64,000 nt of DNA, taken from an uncultured Alistipes sp. (GTDB taxonomy: Bacteria; Bacteroidota; Bacteroidia; Bacteroidales; Rikenellaceae). Of the stretch, positions 16,609-26,357 are shown piece by piece; position 1 is the first letter of the stretch, and each line of letters opens with the position of its first letter. The notes beneath the pieces are model-generated. The model ran no database searches. It was not told the DNA's origin and worked only from the letters and a program-made list of their open reading frames with translations. The stretch spans positions 124,001 to 188,000 of the forward strand of contig UQDC01000004.1 of NCBI GenBank assembly GCA_900539755.1. Direction: 5' to 3'. A program made the translations under genes and the position numbers.

Positions 16609-18795
16609 TTAGTTGATTGTCATCATTTCGCGATATTTGGGCAGTGGCCACAACTCGTCGTCAACAATCAGTTCCAACTTGTCGATTGCTTGACGGATTA
16701 CCAACATAATCGGACGAACCTCATTCCAATAACCATTTGCACGTTCCTCAATGTCCTCTGTGTGGTTGTACTTCTTACGCGCATTGATCATTTGGCGATT
16801 GTTCTCACGGATGGACTTGACATACTTGGCAATCTTGGTGATTGCAAGAATCTCCTCAGAAGCTAATTCCTGGTATTCTTCCGGCATAATGTCTTTCAAG
16901 CCGCGTACATTTTGAATCAGCACATTCTGGTATTTGATTGCAGTCGGTACGATATGGTTGGCTGCCATATCGGCCAGTACTCGTGATTCAATCTGGATCT
17001 TCTTGACCAAAATCTCCAAATTAATCTCATAACGAGCGTGAATCTCCGATTCGCTGTAAACCCCATGTTTGAGCAAGAGGTTTTTGTATTCTGGACGGTT
17101 AAACAGCTTAAAGGCTTCAGGAATGCTGCTGATTCCCTCCAAACCGCGCCGAGCGGCTTCATCCAACCATTCTTGGCTGTATCCATTCCCTTCGAAACGG
17201 ATTTTTTTCGAAGCAATGATGTATTTGCGGATTACCTGCAGGATCGCTTCATCCTTCTTGATGCCTTTGTCGATCAGTTTGTCCACCTCTTTTTTGAACT
17301 GGATCAACTCTTCAGCCATCGCTGTATTGATCACAGTCAGAGGTGCTGCACAGGTATATGATGAACCCGTTGCGCGGAATTCAAAGCGGTTACCGGTAAA
17401 GGCAAATGGCGAAGTGCGGTTTCGATCGGTATTATCCAACAAGATGTCAGGAATCTTACCGATGTCGAGTTTGATATCGGTTTTTTCATCTGGAGTCATC
17501 TTCTTATCGCTCACGCGTTCCTCCAAAGAATCGAGCATGGCCGACAGGGTAGAGCCAGTAAATACCGACATGACAGCTGGAGGTGCTTCGTGTGCTCCCA
17601 AACGATGCGAGTTCGACTGAGTGGCAATCGAAGCCATAAACAGTGAACCATAGTCGTTAGCAGCCTTGATGGCGCAAACAAAGAAGGTGAGGAACTGGAT
17701 GTTGTTTTTCGGAGTTTTGCCCGGAGCCAACAAATTGACTCCCGTATCGGTCATCATGGACCAGTTGCAATGCTTCCCTGAACCATTGACTCCTGCAAAC
17801 GGTTTTTCGTGGAAAAGCACGCGCAATTTATGTTTGAGAGCAATCTTGCGCATTACGGTCATCAGCAAAGTGTTGTGATCGACAGCGATGTTGGCCTCTT
17901 CAAACATCGGTGCACATTCGAACTGGTTGGGGGCCACTTCATTGTGGCGAGTCTTGATGGGAATACCCAAGCGATACGCCTGCTCTTCAAACTCTTTCAT
18001 GAATTCGAGGACACGACCTGGGATTGCACCAAAATAGTGGTCATCGAGCTGTTGGTCTTTGGCTGCAATGTGTCCCATCAGGGTACGGCCGGTCTGCATC
18101 AGGTCAGGGCGGGCAAGGAACAAAGCCTCATCCACGAGAAAATACTCCTGCTCCCATCCCAACGTGACATTGACCTTCTTGACATCCTTATCGAAATATT
18201 GGCAGACATCTTCTGCGGCTTTCCCTACGGCTTGCAGGGATTTGAGCAAAGGTGTCTTGAAGTCAAGAGCTTCACCGGTATATGCAATAAAAATACTCGG
18301 AATACAGAGTGTTTTGTCTAAGATAAATGCAGGTGACGAAGGATCCCAAGCCGAATAACCGCGAGCTTCGAACGTATTGCGCAATCCACCGTTGGGGAAG
18401 CTGGAAGCATCGGGTTCCTGTTGGACGAGCAGTTCTCCTTTGAATGTTTCGAATGAACCACCGCCTTGCATAGGTTCAAAAAATGCATCGTGTTTTTCGG
18501 CTGTTGAATCGTTTAGGGGTTGGAACCAGTGCGAATAGTGGGTAGCTCCACGTTCCAAAGCCCAATTCATCATGCCTTGAGCGATCTGGTTGGCAAATTT
18601 GCGATCAATACGACGGCCTTCGTCAATTGCGTTGCACAGACTTTCGTAAGCATCTTTTGCAATGTATTGCCGCATCGTCTCACGATCGAATACATCGGCT
18701 CCGAAATAACTCGATATTTTCTTATCCGACAGTTTGGTTTCGATTAATTCCCGTCGGGATATTTCATCCAATGCGTTGAAGCGTAAAATTGCCAT
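16609..18795 (-). CDS. glnN: Glutamine synthetase type III
   Basis: A 728-residue GS-III, the large glutamine synthetase common in Bacteroidota, which condenses glutamate and ammonia with ATP. Recognisable segments are the N-terminal FGADVFDRETM, the ATP/glutamate-site strings GWEQEYFLVD, ARHNEVAPNQFECAP-like (here TRHNEVAPNQFECAP), EKPFAGVNGSGKHCNWSM, and RNRTSPFAFTGNRFEFR. Length agrees with the family (about 700-730) and excludes the 470-residue type I enzyme. Single gene; promoter TACATTTG at 18826-18833 on the minus strand. Confidence 0.97.
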   Translation of the reverse strand: MAILRFNALDEISRRELIETKLSDKKISSYFGADVFDRETMRQYIAKDAYESLCNAIDEGRRIDRKFANQIAQGMMNWALERGATHYSHWFQPLNDSTAEKHDAFFEPMQGGGSFETFKGELLVQQEPDASSFPNGGLRNTFEARGYSAWDPSSPAFILDKTLCIPSIFIAYTGEALDFKTPLLKSLQAVGKAAEDVCQYFDKDVKKVNVTLGWEQEYFLVDEALFLARPDLMQTGRTLMGHIAAKDQQLDDHYFGAIPGRVLEFMKEFEEQAYRLGIPIKTRHNEVAPNQFECAPMFEEANIAVDHNTLLMTVMRKIALKHKLRVLFHEKPFAGVNGSGKHCNWSMMTDTGVNLLAPGKTPKNNIQFLTFFVCAIKAANDYGSLFMASIATQSNSHRLGAHEAPPAVMSVFTGSTLSAMLDSLEERVSDKKMTPDEKTDIKLDIGKIPDILLDNTDRNRTSPFAFTGNRFEFRATGSSYTCAAPLTVINTAMAEELIQFKKEVDKLIDKGIKKDEAILQVIRKYIIASKKIRFEGNGYSQEWLDEAARRGLEGISSIPEAFKLFNRPEYKNLLLKHGVYSESEIHARYEINLEILVKKIQIESRVLADMAANHIVPTAIKYQNVLIQNVRGLKDIMPEEYQELASEEILAITKIAKYVKSIRENNRQMINARKKYNHTEDIEERANGYWNEVRPIMLVIRQAIDKLELIVDDELWPLPKYREMMTIN

Positions 18796-18825
18796 AATTT
18801 CGTTTTGGATTAAGGTTTATAGGGG

Positions 18826-18833
18826 CAAATGTA
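18826..18833 (-). promoter_or_regulatory. -7 box of glnN
   Basis: On the minus strand the sequence reads TACATTTG, a match to TAnnTTTG, about 31 bp before the glnN start codon. Confidence 0.55.
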
Positions 18834-18852
18834 GGGAAAATAGCTTAGAAAA

Positions 18853-18880
18853 GATAAAAGCCCCTATGAAAAAATAGGGG
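18853..18880 (-). terminator. Terminator after the two M23 genes
   Basis: On the minus strand CCCCTAT (18880-18874), a 6-nt loop and ATAGGGG (18867-18861) form a 7-bp stem followed by CTTTTATCTTTT. It separates the M23 pair from glnN. Confidence 0.7.
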
Positions 18881-18912
18881 TAAAAGATAATTTGTGATCT
18901 TTTTTGAGAAAA

Positions 18913-19887
18913 TTAGTCGAAAGATTGCATGCCACTCATCGCGATGCGGATTATTTTCCGATAATCTTTGTAATCCAGTTCCATAAAGAAGTAGTGAACA
19001 GGATCGACTCGCATTCCGTTGTGGATAATCTCATAGTGCAGGTGTGGAGCTAAAGAAAGCCCTGTATTTCCAGATTGGGCAATGATATCTCCACGGCGTA
19101 CTTTTTGGCCTGCTTTGACATAAATTTTACCTAAGTGACTGTATGAGGTTTGGTAACCGTTACCGTGGTTAATAATAACGGTATTTCCCGAAGAGGCCCG
19201 TTGGGTAATGACACGACTAACCTGGCCATCGGCTGTGGCGAATACGCGTGATCCTTCGCCAACCGTATAATCGACACCTTGGTGTGCGGTTAACGTTTTA
19301 TAAAAAGGGTGAATACGCATGCCATACGAAGCGGTTAGGAGGGTTAAATCCTTGTTGATAACAGGTTGGATGGCCGGAATGTTATTTAACTTTCCCTGCA
19401 GTGAATCGACATGTTGCTCCATCTCTGCGATGAGATACAGTTGTTCTCCTGTGCTTTTTTCAAGAGCATTAAGTTTCGAGAAGAAAAGATCCCCCAACTC
19501 GCGGTTGGTTTTTGATAGCAGGGCGTCGTGCTCGGCCAGCTCTTTCTCTTCATAATCACTATCGAAATTGTAGGGATCAGCCTCGAACAGTGTACGGAAA
19601 ACATGACGATCACGTTCAACTACATTATCCAGTATTTTCTGTATGGTGTCGTAGCGTGCGTTCAACTCTTTATATTCGTTTTTCAACAATCGTGTCGATG
19701 ATTTCATGTTGTACTCGACAGGCGTGTCAAAAAAGAATGAGAATGCAATATAATAGAGTATAGCCATACCGATCCATGCAAAAACATGGATCACAGCTCT
19801 CCAGAATTTTTTTCGGAAAGTGAGTTTCTGTTCGTGCCAGTGTGGTACGAGCTCTTTGAAGCGGATGTGTTGTTTCGACTGTTCCAT
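18913..19887 (-). CDS. M23 (LytM) peptidase, membrane-anchored, second of pair
   Basis: A 324-residue protein with one transmembrane segment (about 30-50, VIHVFAWIGMAILYYIAF), a periplasmic helical/coiled-coil stretch (about 60-175) and a C-terminal LytM domain. Zinc ligands look intact: HQGVD in the first motif and HLHYE in the second (APHLHYEII), with SYSHLG between. Such proteins cleave peptidoglycan cross-links or act as elongation/division regulators. The preceding gene ends 5 bp upstream, and the two are paralogous in layout, so they are probably co-transcribed and may form a complex. Confidence 0.88.
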   Translation of the reverse strand: MEQSKQHIRFKELVPHWHEQKLTFRKKFWRAVIHVFAWIGMAILYYIAFSFFFDTPVEYNMKSSTRLLKNEYKELNARYDTIQKILDNVVERDRHVFRTLFEADPYNFDSDYEEKELAEHDALLSKTNRELGDLFFSKLNALEKSTGEQLYLIAEMEQHVDSLQGKLNNIPAIQPVINKDLTLLTASYGMRIHPFYKTLTAHQGVDYTVGEGSRVFATADGQVSRVITQRASSGNTVIINHGNGYQTSYSHLGKIYVKAGQKVRRGDIIAQSGNTGLSLAPHLHYEIIHNGMRVDPVHYFFMELDYKDYRKIIRIAMSGMQSFD

Positions 19888-19892
19888 GTGAT

Positions 19893-20864
19893 TTATTCCG
19901 TTTCAAAAGTGGTGGCCTGTGCTGATTCGACAATCTTGATGAACTCCTCTTCGCTCATGTCACGACTGAAGTAGTTGAGCGGGTCAACGTGCATCCCCCG
20001 ATAAATTACTTCGTAATGCAGGTGTGGCCCTGTCGAGCGTCCCGTGTTGCCCAATTCTCCAATGAGTTCACCTCGGCGGACATACTGTCCGGGAGTGACC
20101 AAAATTTTATTCAAATGGGCGTATCGAGTTTTGTATCCGAAGCCGTGGTTGATCAAGATCTGTTTTCCGTAACCTCGTGAACCTTCATTATCATAAGCCA
20201 CACGGCCGTTACCTGTAGCATAAACGGGGTCGCCGATGTGGCCGCCAAGATCGATCCCCTGGTGACCAGTAATTCTTCCTGTGATCGGATGACGACGGGA
20301 CCCGAAAGCTCCGATGTTGCCTCGTAAGTTCCGTTTATTGATGGGGCAGATGGCCGGAATAGCCTCTGCCATCAACTCTTTATTTTTGCTCAGGTCTTCC
20401 AATTCATCGAGAGATTTTGACTCTAAATAGAGCAAGCGGGTCATGGCATCCAACTCTTTCCACGTGGTGAGCATCAGAGGTGTATAGAGATCGTTTTGTA
20501 AATGGTGGTATTTGCTGTCGGGATATGGGGTGAAAACACCTTGGATGTTGGTTGTGTCGCTACCGAAAAGAGGTCGGTACACGTTGTTATCCCGATGCCT
20601 GATCTCTTCGAGGCGTGTGGTTGCCGCCTGAAGTTTATCGTTGAGTATATTATATTTAATCAGCAGTTCGTTGTTGTCTCTGCTGATGCGATACATTTTG
20701 GGGGTGTAAAAGAAGAAAGAAAAAAGTAGATTGACGATTGAAGCCAAAATAAAACCGATCAGGATCTTGCGCAACAGCCGATAGAATTTGATCCGGAATG
20801 GTATGGTCATTACCTCGTAAGTGAGGGTCTGAGGGTTAAATTTATATCGATTTTTGGCCATCAA
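19893..20864 (-). CDS. M23 (LytM) peptidase, membrane-anchored, first of pair
   Basis: A 323-residue paralogue of the downstream gene. It has a transmembrane helix (about 30-52, KILIGFILASIVNLLFSFFF), a helical periplasmic section, then the LytM domain. The H-x(3)-D motif is HQGIDLGG, followed by RYAHLNK and PHLHYEVIY, so the metal site is complete and the enzyme is likely active. It is transcribed divergently from alaS. The shared FFF-x-TP stretch after the membrane helix in both copies suggests a recent common origin. Confidence 0.88.
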   Translation of the reverse strand: MMAKNRYKFNPQTLTYEVMTIPFRIKFYRLLRKILIGFILASIVNLLFSFFFYTPKMYRISRDNNELLIKYNILNDKLQAATTRLEEIRHRDNNVYRPLFGSDTTNIQGVFTPYPDSKYHHLQNDLYTPLMLTTWKELDAMTRLLYLESKSLDELEDLSKNKELMAEAIPAICPINKRNLRGNIGAFGSRRHPITGRITGHQGIDLGGHIGDPVYATGNGRVAYDNEGSRGYGKQILINHGFGYKTRYAHLNKILVTPGQYVRRGELIGELGNTGRSTGPHLHYEVIYRGMHVDPLNYFSRDMSEEEFIKIVESAQATTFETE

Positions 20865-20976
20865 ATCATTTTCTGTGCACTCTGCACAACAAAATTAGAC
20901 GATTTTATGTAATTTTACAACCTCTTTTTGAACGCATAATATTAACGCTGCAAAACAGCCGGATAGTATATCTGTT

Positions 20977-23604
20977 ATGGACTCGAATCAAATCAGAACG
21001 ACATTTCTCGAATTTTTCAAGAACAAAGGGCATCTGATTGTGCCTTCTGCTCCGATGGTGGTTAAGAATGACCCCACTTTGATGTTTACCAATGCGGGCA
21101 TGAACCAGTTTAAGGATATTTTTCTGGGGAACTCGCCGATCAAACACAATCGGGTTTCCGATTCGCAGAAATGTTTGCGCGTTTCGGGCAAGCACAATGA
21201 CCTTGAGGAGGTAGGACATGATACCTACCATCACACCATGTTTGAAATGTTAGGCAACTGGTCTTTCGGAGATTATTTTAAGAAAGAGGCTATTGCCTGG
21301 GCTTGGGAGTTGCTGGTCGATGTATATGGACTGCCTAAAGATCGCCTCTATGCTACCGTATTTGAGGGTAGCCCTGAAGAGGGAATCGACCGTGACAGCG
21401 AGGCCTATAATTATTGGAAACAATTTTTGCCCGAAGATCATATTCTGTTGGGTAACAAGCATGATAACTTCTGGGAGATGGGTGATACCGGTCCCTGCGG
21501 CCCCTGCAGCGAGATTCATTATGACTTGCGAAACGAAGAGGAGCGTGCCAAACTTCCCGGCCGCGAATTGGTCAATGCCGGCCATCCGCAGGTGATCGAG
21601 ATTTGGAACCTGGTCTTCATGCAGTTCAACCGCAAAGCCAATGGACAGCTCGAACCGCTGCCTTCGCATCATGTCGATACCGGTATGGGCTTTGAACGTT
21701 TGTGCATGGTGTTGCAGGGTAAACAGAGCAATTACGATACGGATGTGTTCCAGCCTACTATTCAGCGTTTGGCTGCGATGGCAGGTAAACAGTATGGTGT
21801 AGATCCCAAAGCTGATGTTGCTATGCGTGTGATTGCAGACCACTTGAGAGCTATTGCCTTCTCGATTGCGGACGGTCAGCTGCCTTCCAATGTGAAAGCG
21901 GGTTATGTTATCCGCCGTATTTTGCGTCGTGCAGTGCGTTACGGATATACCTATTTGGGATTCAACGAGCCGTTCATGTGCAAATTGGTGGATGGCTTAG
22001 TACAGCAGATGGGAAATCAGTTCCCCGAGCTGAAAGCCCAGCAAGAGTTGATCACCAAAGTGATCGCAGAGGAGGAAAGTGCTTTCTTGCGTACCTTGGC
22101 GACCGGAATCAACCTGATGGATGGCGTGATTGCCAAAGCAAAAGCGGACAACAAGGATACGATTAGCGGTAGCGATGCGTTCTTATTGTATGATACCTAT
22201 GGATTCCCGATCGATTTGATCGAGCTGATTGCACATGAAAACGGCATGAAGGTTGATTTGGAAGCATACGGCAAAGAGTTGCAAAAGCAGAAAGAGCGTT
22301 CACGTAATGCAGCAGCTGTTGATACGGATGATTGGGTGGAACTCTTCCCGATCGCCGAGAGCAAGTTTGTAGGTTATGATACGTTGGAAGCCGATGTGCG
22401 TATTTCACGTTATCGTCGGGTGAAGACGAAAAACAAGACCTATTATCAACTGGTGTTCGATCGGACTCCGTTCTACGGTAACTCTGGTGGACAGGTAGGT
22501 GACAAAGGTGTAATCACCGCAAATGGTGAGACGATTCGCATCACGGACACTCAAAAAGAGAATAACTTGACGGTTCATCTGGTGGATCAGTTGCCTCAAG
22601 ATGTTACGGCTACGTTCCATGCGGTTGTTGATCAGGAGTTGCGTGCTGGCAGTGCCAATAATCATACGGCAACTCACCTGTTGCACAAAGCGTTGCGTAA
22701 GGTATTGGGTACACATGTTGAGCAGAAAGGTTCGTTGGTAACACCAGAGTATTTGCGTTTTGACTTTTCGCACTTCCAGAAGGTGACCGATGAGCAGATC
22801 CGCGAAGTGGAGCGTTTGGTCAATCGGGATATTCGGGCCAATTATTCGCTTGAGGAGCGTCGCGATTGCCCGATTGATGAAGCTCGTACCCTCGGGGCCA
22901 TGATGTTGTTCGGTGAAAAATATGGTGATCGTGTCCGTGTAGTCAAGTATGGCGATTCGGTAGAGTTGTGCGGTGGTACTCACGTTTCTGCGACCGGAAA
23001 CATCGGATTCTTCAAAATCTTGGGTGAAAGCGCTATTTCGGCTGGCGTTCGTCGTATTGAGGCGGTTACGGGGGCTCCTGCTGAAGAGTTTGTCTATCAT
23101 TTGGAAGATCTGCTCAAATCGGTTCAGAACGCTCTGAATAATCCTTCTGTAGAACAGGCTGTTAAACGTCTTTTGGATGAAAATGCAGAGATGAGCCGTC
23201 AGATCGAAGAGACAAAACAGGAACGTATTGCCACTTTGAGAGAGACTCTTGCCAAAACATGTGTCGAGGAGGATGGTATGATGCTGATTGCTCGTCAGAT
23301 TCCTGCTACGGCAGATGTTATTAAGAATGTAGCGTTTGGTATCAAACCGCAATTCCCGAATTTGGTTATGGTGGCCGGTTCAACAGTAGGAGGTAAGGTG
23401 ACTTTGACCATTATGTTGGGTGATGATATCGTAGCCAAAGGTGTAAATGCTGCTCAGGTAGTTCGCGAAGCCGCTAAAGAGATCAACGGTGGCGGTGGCG
23501 GCCAACCCTTCTTTGCAACAGCCGGCGGTAAAAAGGAGAATGGAATCGAAGCAGCTATTTTGCGAGCTGTCGAGTTGATTCGTGCTCAATTGGCCGGTAA
23601 ATAA
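20977..23604 (+). CDS. alaS: Alanyl-tRNA synthetase
   Basis: An 875-residue class II synthetase charging tRNA-Ala. The catalytic domain starts with the usual IRTTFLEFFKNKGH and has GDTGPCGPCSEIHYD. The editing domain has the zinc motif HTATH (about 563-567) and CGGTH (665-669). The C-terminal C-Ala domain ends with GGGGGGQPFFATAGGK. Full length. The start at 20977 (MDSNQIRTTFLEFF) matches the family N-terminus. gpmI follows 57 bp downstream. Confidence 0.98.
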   Translation: MDSNQIRTTFLEFFKNKGHLIVPSAPMVVKNDPTLMFTNAGMNQFKDIFLGNSPIKHNRVSDSQKCLRVSGKHNDLEEVGHDTYHHTMFEMLGNWSFGDYFKKEAIAWAWELLVDVYGLPKDRLYATVFEGSPEEGIDRDSEAYNYWKQFLPEDHILLGNKHDNFWEMGDTGPCGPCSEIHYDLRNEEERAKLPGRELVNAGHPQVIEIWNLVFMQFNRKANGQLEPLPSHHVDTGMGFERLCMVLQGKQSNYDTDVFQPTIQRLAAMAGKQYGVDPKADVAMRVIADHLRAIAFSIADGQLPSNVKAGYVIRRILRRAVRYGYTYLGFNEPFMCKLVDGLVQQMGNQFPELKAQQELITKVIAEEESAFLRTLATGINLMDGVIAKAKADNKDTISGSDAFLLYDTYGFPIDLIELIAHENGMKVDLEAYGKELQKQKERSRNAAAVDTDDWVELFPIAESKFVGYDTLEADVRISRYRRVKTKNKTYYQLVFDRTPFYGNSGGQVGDKGVITANGETIRITDTQKENNLTVHLVDQLPQDVTATFHAVVDQELRAGSANNHTATHLLHKALRKVLGTHVEQKGSLVTPEYLRFDFSHFQKVTDEQIREVERLVNRDIRANYSLEERRDCPIDEARTLGAMMLFGEKYGDRVRVVKYGDSVELCGGTHVSATGNIGFFKILGESAISAGVRRIEAVTGAPAEEFVYHLEDLLKSVQNALNNPSVEQAVKRLLDENAEMSRQIEETKQERIATLRETLAKTCVEEDGMMLIARQIPATADVIKNVAFGIKPQFPNLVMVAGSTVGGKVTLTIMLGDDIVAKGVNAAQVVREAAKEINGGGGGQPFFATAGGKKENGIEAAILRAVELIRAQLAGK

Positions 23605-23661
23605 CGTTTGAGCGAGATATAGGATAGAAATAAGAAAAACATTGTTAAAGCATTTGTTGTT

Positions 23662-25191
23662 ATGGCAAACAAAGTATTGCTGATGATTTTGGATGGCTGG
23701 GGCAAAGGTGACCACGGCCATGATGATGTAGTGTATTGCGCTCATCCCGAGTATATCATGGGATTGGAGCAGAAATATCCCCATGCAGAGTTGCGTACGG
23801 ACGGCGAGAATGTCGGTCTGCCCAACGGTCAGATGGGTAACTCAGAGGTAGGACACCTCAATATTGGTGCAGGTCGTGTCGTTTATCAGGATTTGGTAAA
23901 GATCAACATCGCTTGCCGTGATAATTCGATTCTGAAAAATCCGGAGATTGTCAAAGCCTTTACTTATGCCAAGGAGAGTGGCAAACAGGTCCATTTTATG
24001 GGCTTGTTGTCAGATGGTGGTGTTCACAGTTCGTTGGACCATGTCCTCAAACTTTGTGATATCTCTAAAGAGTATGGTGTAAGTGACCGCACTTTTGTTC
24101 ACTGCTTTATGGATGGTCGTGATACCGATCCCCGCAGTGGTAAAGGGTTTGTTGAAACTCTTGAAAACCACTTGAAAGTCTCTGGCGGTAAGATCGCTTC
24201 AATCGTTGGCCGTTATTATGCAATGGACCGTGATAAACGTTGGGAGCGAGTTAAGGAGGCATATGACCTGTTGGTTAATGGCGTCGGTGAAACGGCTTCG
24301 GATCCGGTAGCTGCCGTACAAAAATCATATGACGAAGGAGTTACCGATGAGTTTATTAAACCGATCGCTTGTGTAGGTGCTGACGGCAAACCTCAGGGAT
24401 TGATTCAGCCGGATGATCTGGTTATCTTCTTCAATTTCCGTAATGACCGTGCCAAAGAGTTGACCATTGTATTGACTCAGGAGGATATGGCTGATTTCGG
24501 TATGCACAAGATGCCGTTGTATTACTGCTGCATGACTCCGTACGATGCGAAATTCCAGGGTTTGCATATCCTCTTCGACAAAGAGAATGTGAACAATACG
24601 ATTGGAGAGTATGTCGCTTCGCAAGGTCTCAAACAGTTGCGTATTGCTGAGACTGAAAAATATGCTCACGTAACTTTCTTCTTGAATGGTGGTCGTGAGG
24701 ATAAGTTCACCAATGAGGAGCGTATTCTGATTCCATCGCCGAAGGTTGCAACATACGATCTGAAGCCGGAGATGAGTGCTTATGAGGTCAAAGATGCCTT
24801 GGTTGCGGAATTGAATAAAGGTAAATTCGACTTCATCTGTTTGAACTTCGCAAACGGTGATATGGTTGGACATACCGGAGTGTATGAGGCCATTGTGAAA
24901 GCAGTGAAGGCGGTTGACGCTTGCGTTCGCGAGGTTGTCGAAGCTGCTAAAGCCAATGGTTATGAGGTGGTCTTGATTGCCGATCACGGTAATGCTGACC
25001 ATGCAGAGAATGCTGATGGTACTCCGAATACAGCACACTCTTTGAATCCGGTACCTATTGTCGTGGTTTCAGATCGCGTCAAGAGCGTTCAGAATGGGGT
25101 GTTGGCAGATGTAGCTCCTACCGTTTTGAAACTGATGGGACTTGATCAGCCTGCAGAGATGACCGGTAAGGTGCTTGTAGATATGAAATAA
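23662..25191 (+). CDS. gpmI: 2,3-bisphosphoglycerate-independent phosphoglycerate mutase
   Basis: A 509-residue iPGM converting 3-phosphoglycerate to 2-phosphoglycerate in glycolysis. Motifs: LLMILDGWGKG near the N-terminus (metal-binding Asp), MGNSEVGHLNIGAGRVVYQD with the phosphorylated serine near 61, HCFMDGRDTDPRSG, NFRNDRAKELT, and DHGNADH near the C-terminus. All metal ligands of the alkaline-phosphatase superfamily are in place. It ends 20 bp before a strong terminator. Confidence 0.98.
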   Translation: MANKVLLMILDGWGKGDHGHDDVVYCAHPEYIMGLEQKYPHAELRTDGENVGLPNGQMGNSEVGHLNIGAGRVVYQDLVKINIACRDNSILKNPEIVKAFTYAKESGKQVHFMGLLSDGGVHSSLDHVLKLCDISKEYGVSDRTFVHCFMDGRDTDPRSGKGFVETLENHLKVSGGKIASIVGRYYAMDRDKRWERVKEAYDLLVNGVGETASDPVAAVQKSYDEGVTDEFIKPIACVGADGKPQGLIQPDDLVIFFNFRNDRAKELTIVLTQEDMADFGMHKMPLYYCCMTPYDAKFQGLHILFDKENVNNTIGEYVASQGLKQLRIAETEKYAHVTFFLNGGREDKFTNEERILIPSPKVATYDLKPEMSAYEVKDALVAELNKGKFDFICLNFANGDMVGHTGVYEAIVKAVKAVDACVREVVEAAKANGYEVVLIADHGNADHAENADGTPNTAHSLNPVPIVVVSDRVKSVQNGVLADVAPTVLKLMGLDQPAEMTGKVLVDMK

Positions 25192-25211
25192 CGATTCTGC
25201 CTTTTTATTAG

Positions 25212-25247
25212 ACGGCGCGAACTGATTAGGTTCGCGCCGTTTTTTTA
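25212..25247 (+). terminator. Rho-independent terminator of gpmI
   Basis: ACGGCGCGAAC (25212-25222), 7-nt loop, GTTCGCGCCGT (25230-25240): a perfect 11-bp stem followed by seven T. Confidence 0.95.
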
Positions 25248-25615
25248 TTGAACAGTAGTTAATGGATAGTTAAAAATCAAATAAATATTTATTTGATTAA
25301 TAGTGGGATAGATCGTTATTTGATTGATCTTTAAGTGGCAAACCAATAGCATAGCAACGGTTTGATCCTATCCTGTGATGGAGCATTTTAAATACGATCA
25401 TGTTCTTATTGGGATTGGTTTTCTGTAAAGTAAGTGGATGGTCGTTGGGTTGCGAGCGATAGCTTGAAATGGATTCTCTACGCCAAAACAGGATAAACTC
25501 GAGAAAAAGAAATGGAAAGGTGAAGGAAGATGAATCCTATAACGATACCCATTAGCGACAATATATGCCACGGATATGCAATCAACGATAAACGGTGTAT
25601 CTAAATGGACGGGTG
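25248..25615. other. Intergenic region between gpmI and tcdA with a palindrome
   Basis: About 370 bp between convergent genes. It contains the perfect 24-bp palindrome at 25275-25298 and a repeated half-site TTATTTGATT at 25316-25325. The remaining sequence has no convincing open reading frame; it may be a decayed stretch. Confidence 0.5.
25275..25298. repeat. Perfect 24-bp AT-rich palindrome
   Basis: AATCAAATAAAT followed directly by its exact reverse complement ATTTATTTGATT. One half-site (TTATTTGATT) is repeated at 25316-25325. No gene start is adjacent. Confidence 0.8.
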
Positions 25616-26338
25616 TTACATTTCGCCAATTAATCCGCGTATCACTATGGAAGCACAATAACATCCGAATAGGGCTGGCATGTAGGAAATTGTACCGACA
25701 TTCGATTTTTTGTTGGTCTCTTCACATAAAATCATGGAGCCTTCACGAACTGGCTCGGGCGAAAAGACTACTTGAAAACCGCTCCGAATTCCCAATTTGT
25801 GCAACCTTTTGCGGAGCATGTGTGCTAACGGACAGTGGTGAGATTTGGAAATGTCTTTGATTTCCAATAGGGTTGGGTCGGTTTTAGCTCCGGCACCCAT
25901 GGAACTGACTAACGGAATGTCACGATCCAACGCTCCTTTTATAAGGTTGACCTTGGGTGCCAGTGTGTCAATCGCATCGACAATATAATCGAAATGGCTG
26001 CGATCCAGCAGCGCATCGGTCATGTCATCTTTGATAAATTCCTGCAATACATCCAACTCTATGCCGGGATTAATATCGCGTAACCGCTCTGCCAAAATGT
26101 TTGCTTTGGGAGTTCCGATAGTGCTGTGCAGGGCGATTAGTTGTCGATTGATGTTGGAAAGGGAGACGCAATCGGCATCCACGATTGTTAATTTGCCTAC
26201 ACCACTTCGAGTCAACATCTCAGCTGCATAGGCGCCTACACCACCTAACCCTACCACTAATACATGGGCTTGCTGAATCATGGCGAGTTTTTCTGTGCCG
26301 AGTAGCAGTTCTGTTCGTTCGAGCCAGTTGTTGTTCAT
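25616..26338 (-). CDS. tcdA: tRNA threonylcarbamoyladenosine dehydratase (ThiF/E1-like)
   Basis: Start chosen at 26338 (MNNNWLERTELLLGTE), which aligns with the family; the longer frame upstream would overlap the preceding gene. The 240-residue protein is an E1-like adenylating enzyme: VLVVGLGGVGAYAAEMLTRSGVG binds ATP, followed by DADCVSLSNINRQ, a YIVDAIDT segment and DISKSHHCPLAHMLRK. TcdA cyclises t6A37 to ct6A in tRNAs reading ANN codons. It lies 19 bp after the TatD-family gene, suggesting a two-gene unit. Assignment to TcdA rather than another ThiF paralogue rests on length and these motifs. Confidence 0.88.
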   Translation of the reverse strand: MNNNWLERTELLLGTEKLAMIQQAHVLVVGLGGVGAYAAEMLTRSGVGKLTIVDADCVSLSNINRQLIALHSTIGTPKANILAERLRDINPGIELDVLQEFIKDDMTDALLDRSHFDYIVDAIDTLAPKVNLIKGALDRDIPLVSSMGAGAKTDPTLLEIKDISKSHHCPLAHMLRKRLHKLGIRSGFQVVFSPEPVREGSMILCEETNKKSNVGTISYMPALFGCYCASIVIRGLIGEM

Positions 26339-26357
26339 AATTGGAGTATTGGGTATA

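Noticed and set aside
22405..23352. A 315-codon open frame antisense to alaS
   Set aside because: It lies entirely opposite a well-supported essential gene, and its translation is rich in Arg, Thr, Ile and Cys with no domain; such frames arise from codon bias in the real gene.
24325..25038. A 237-codon open frame antisense to gpmI
   Set aside because: Opposite a fully conserved gene, no recognisable motif, no promoter.
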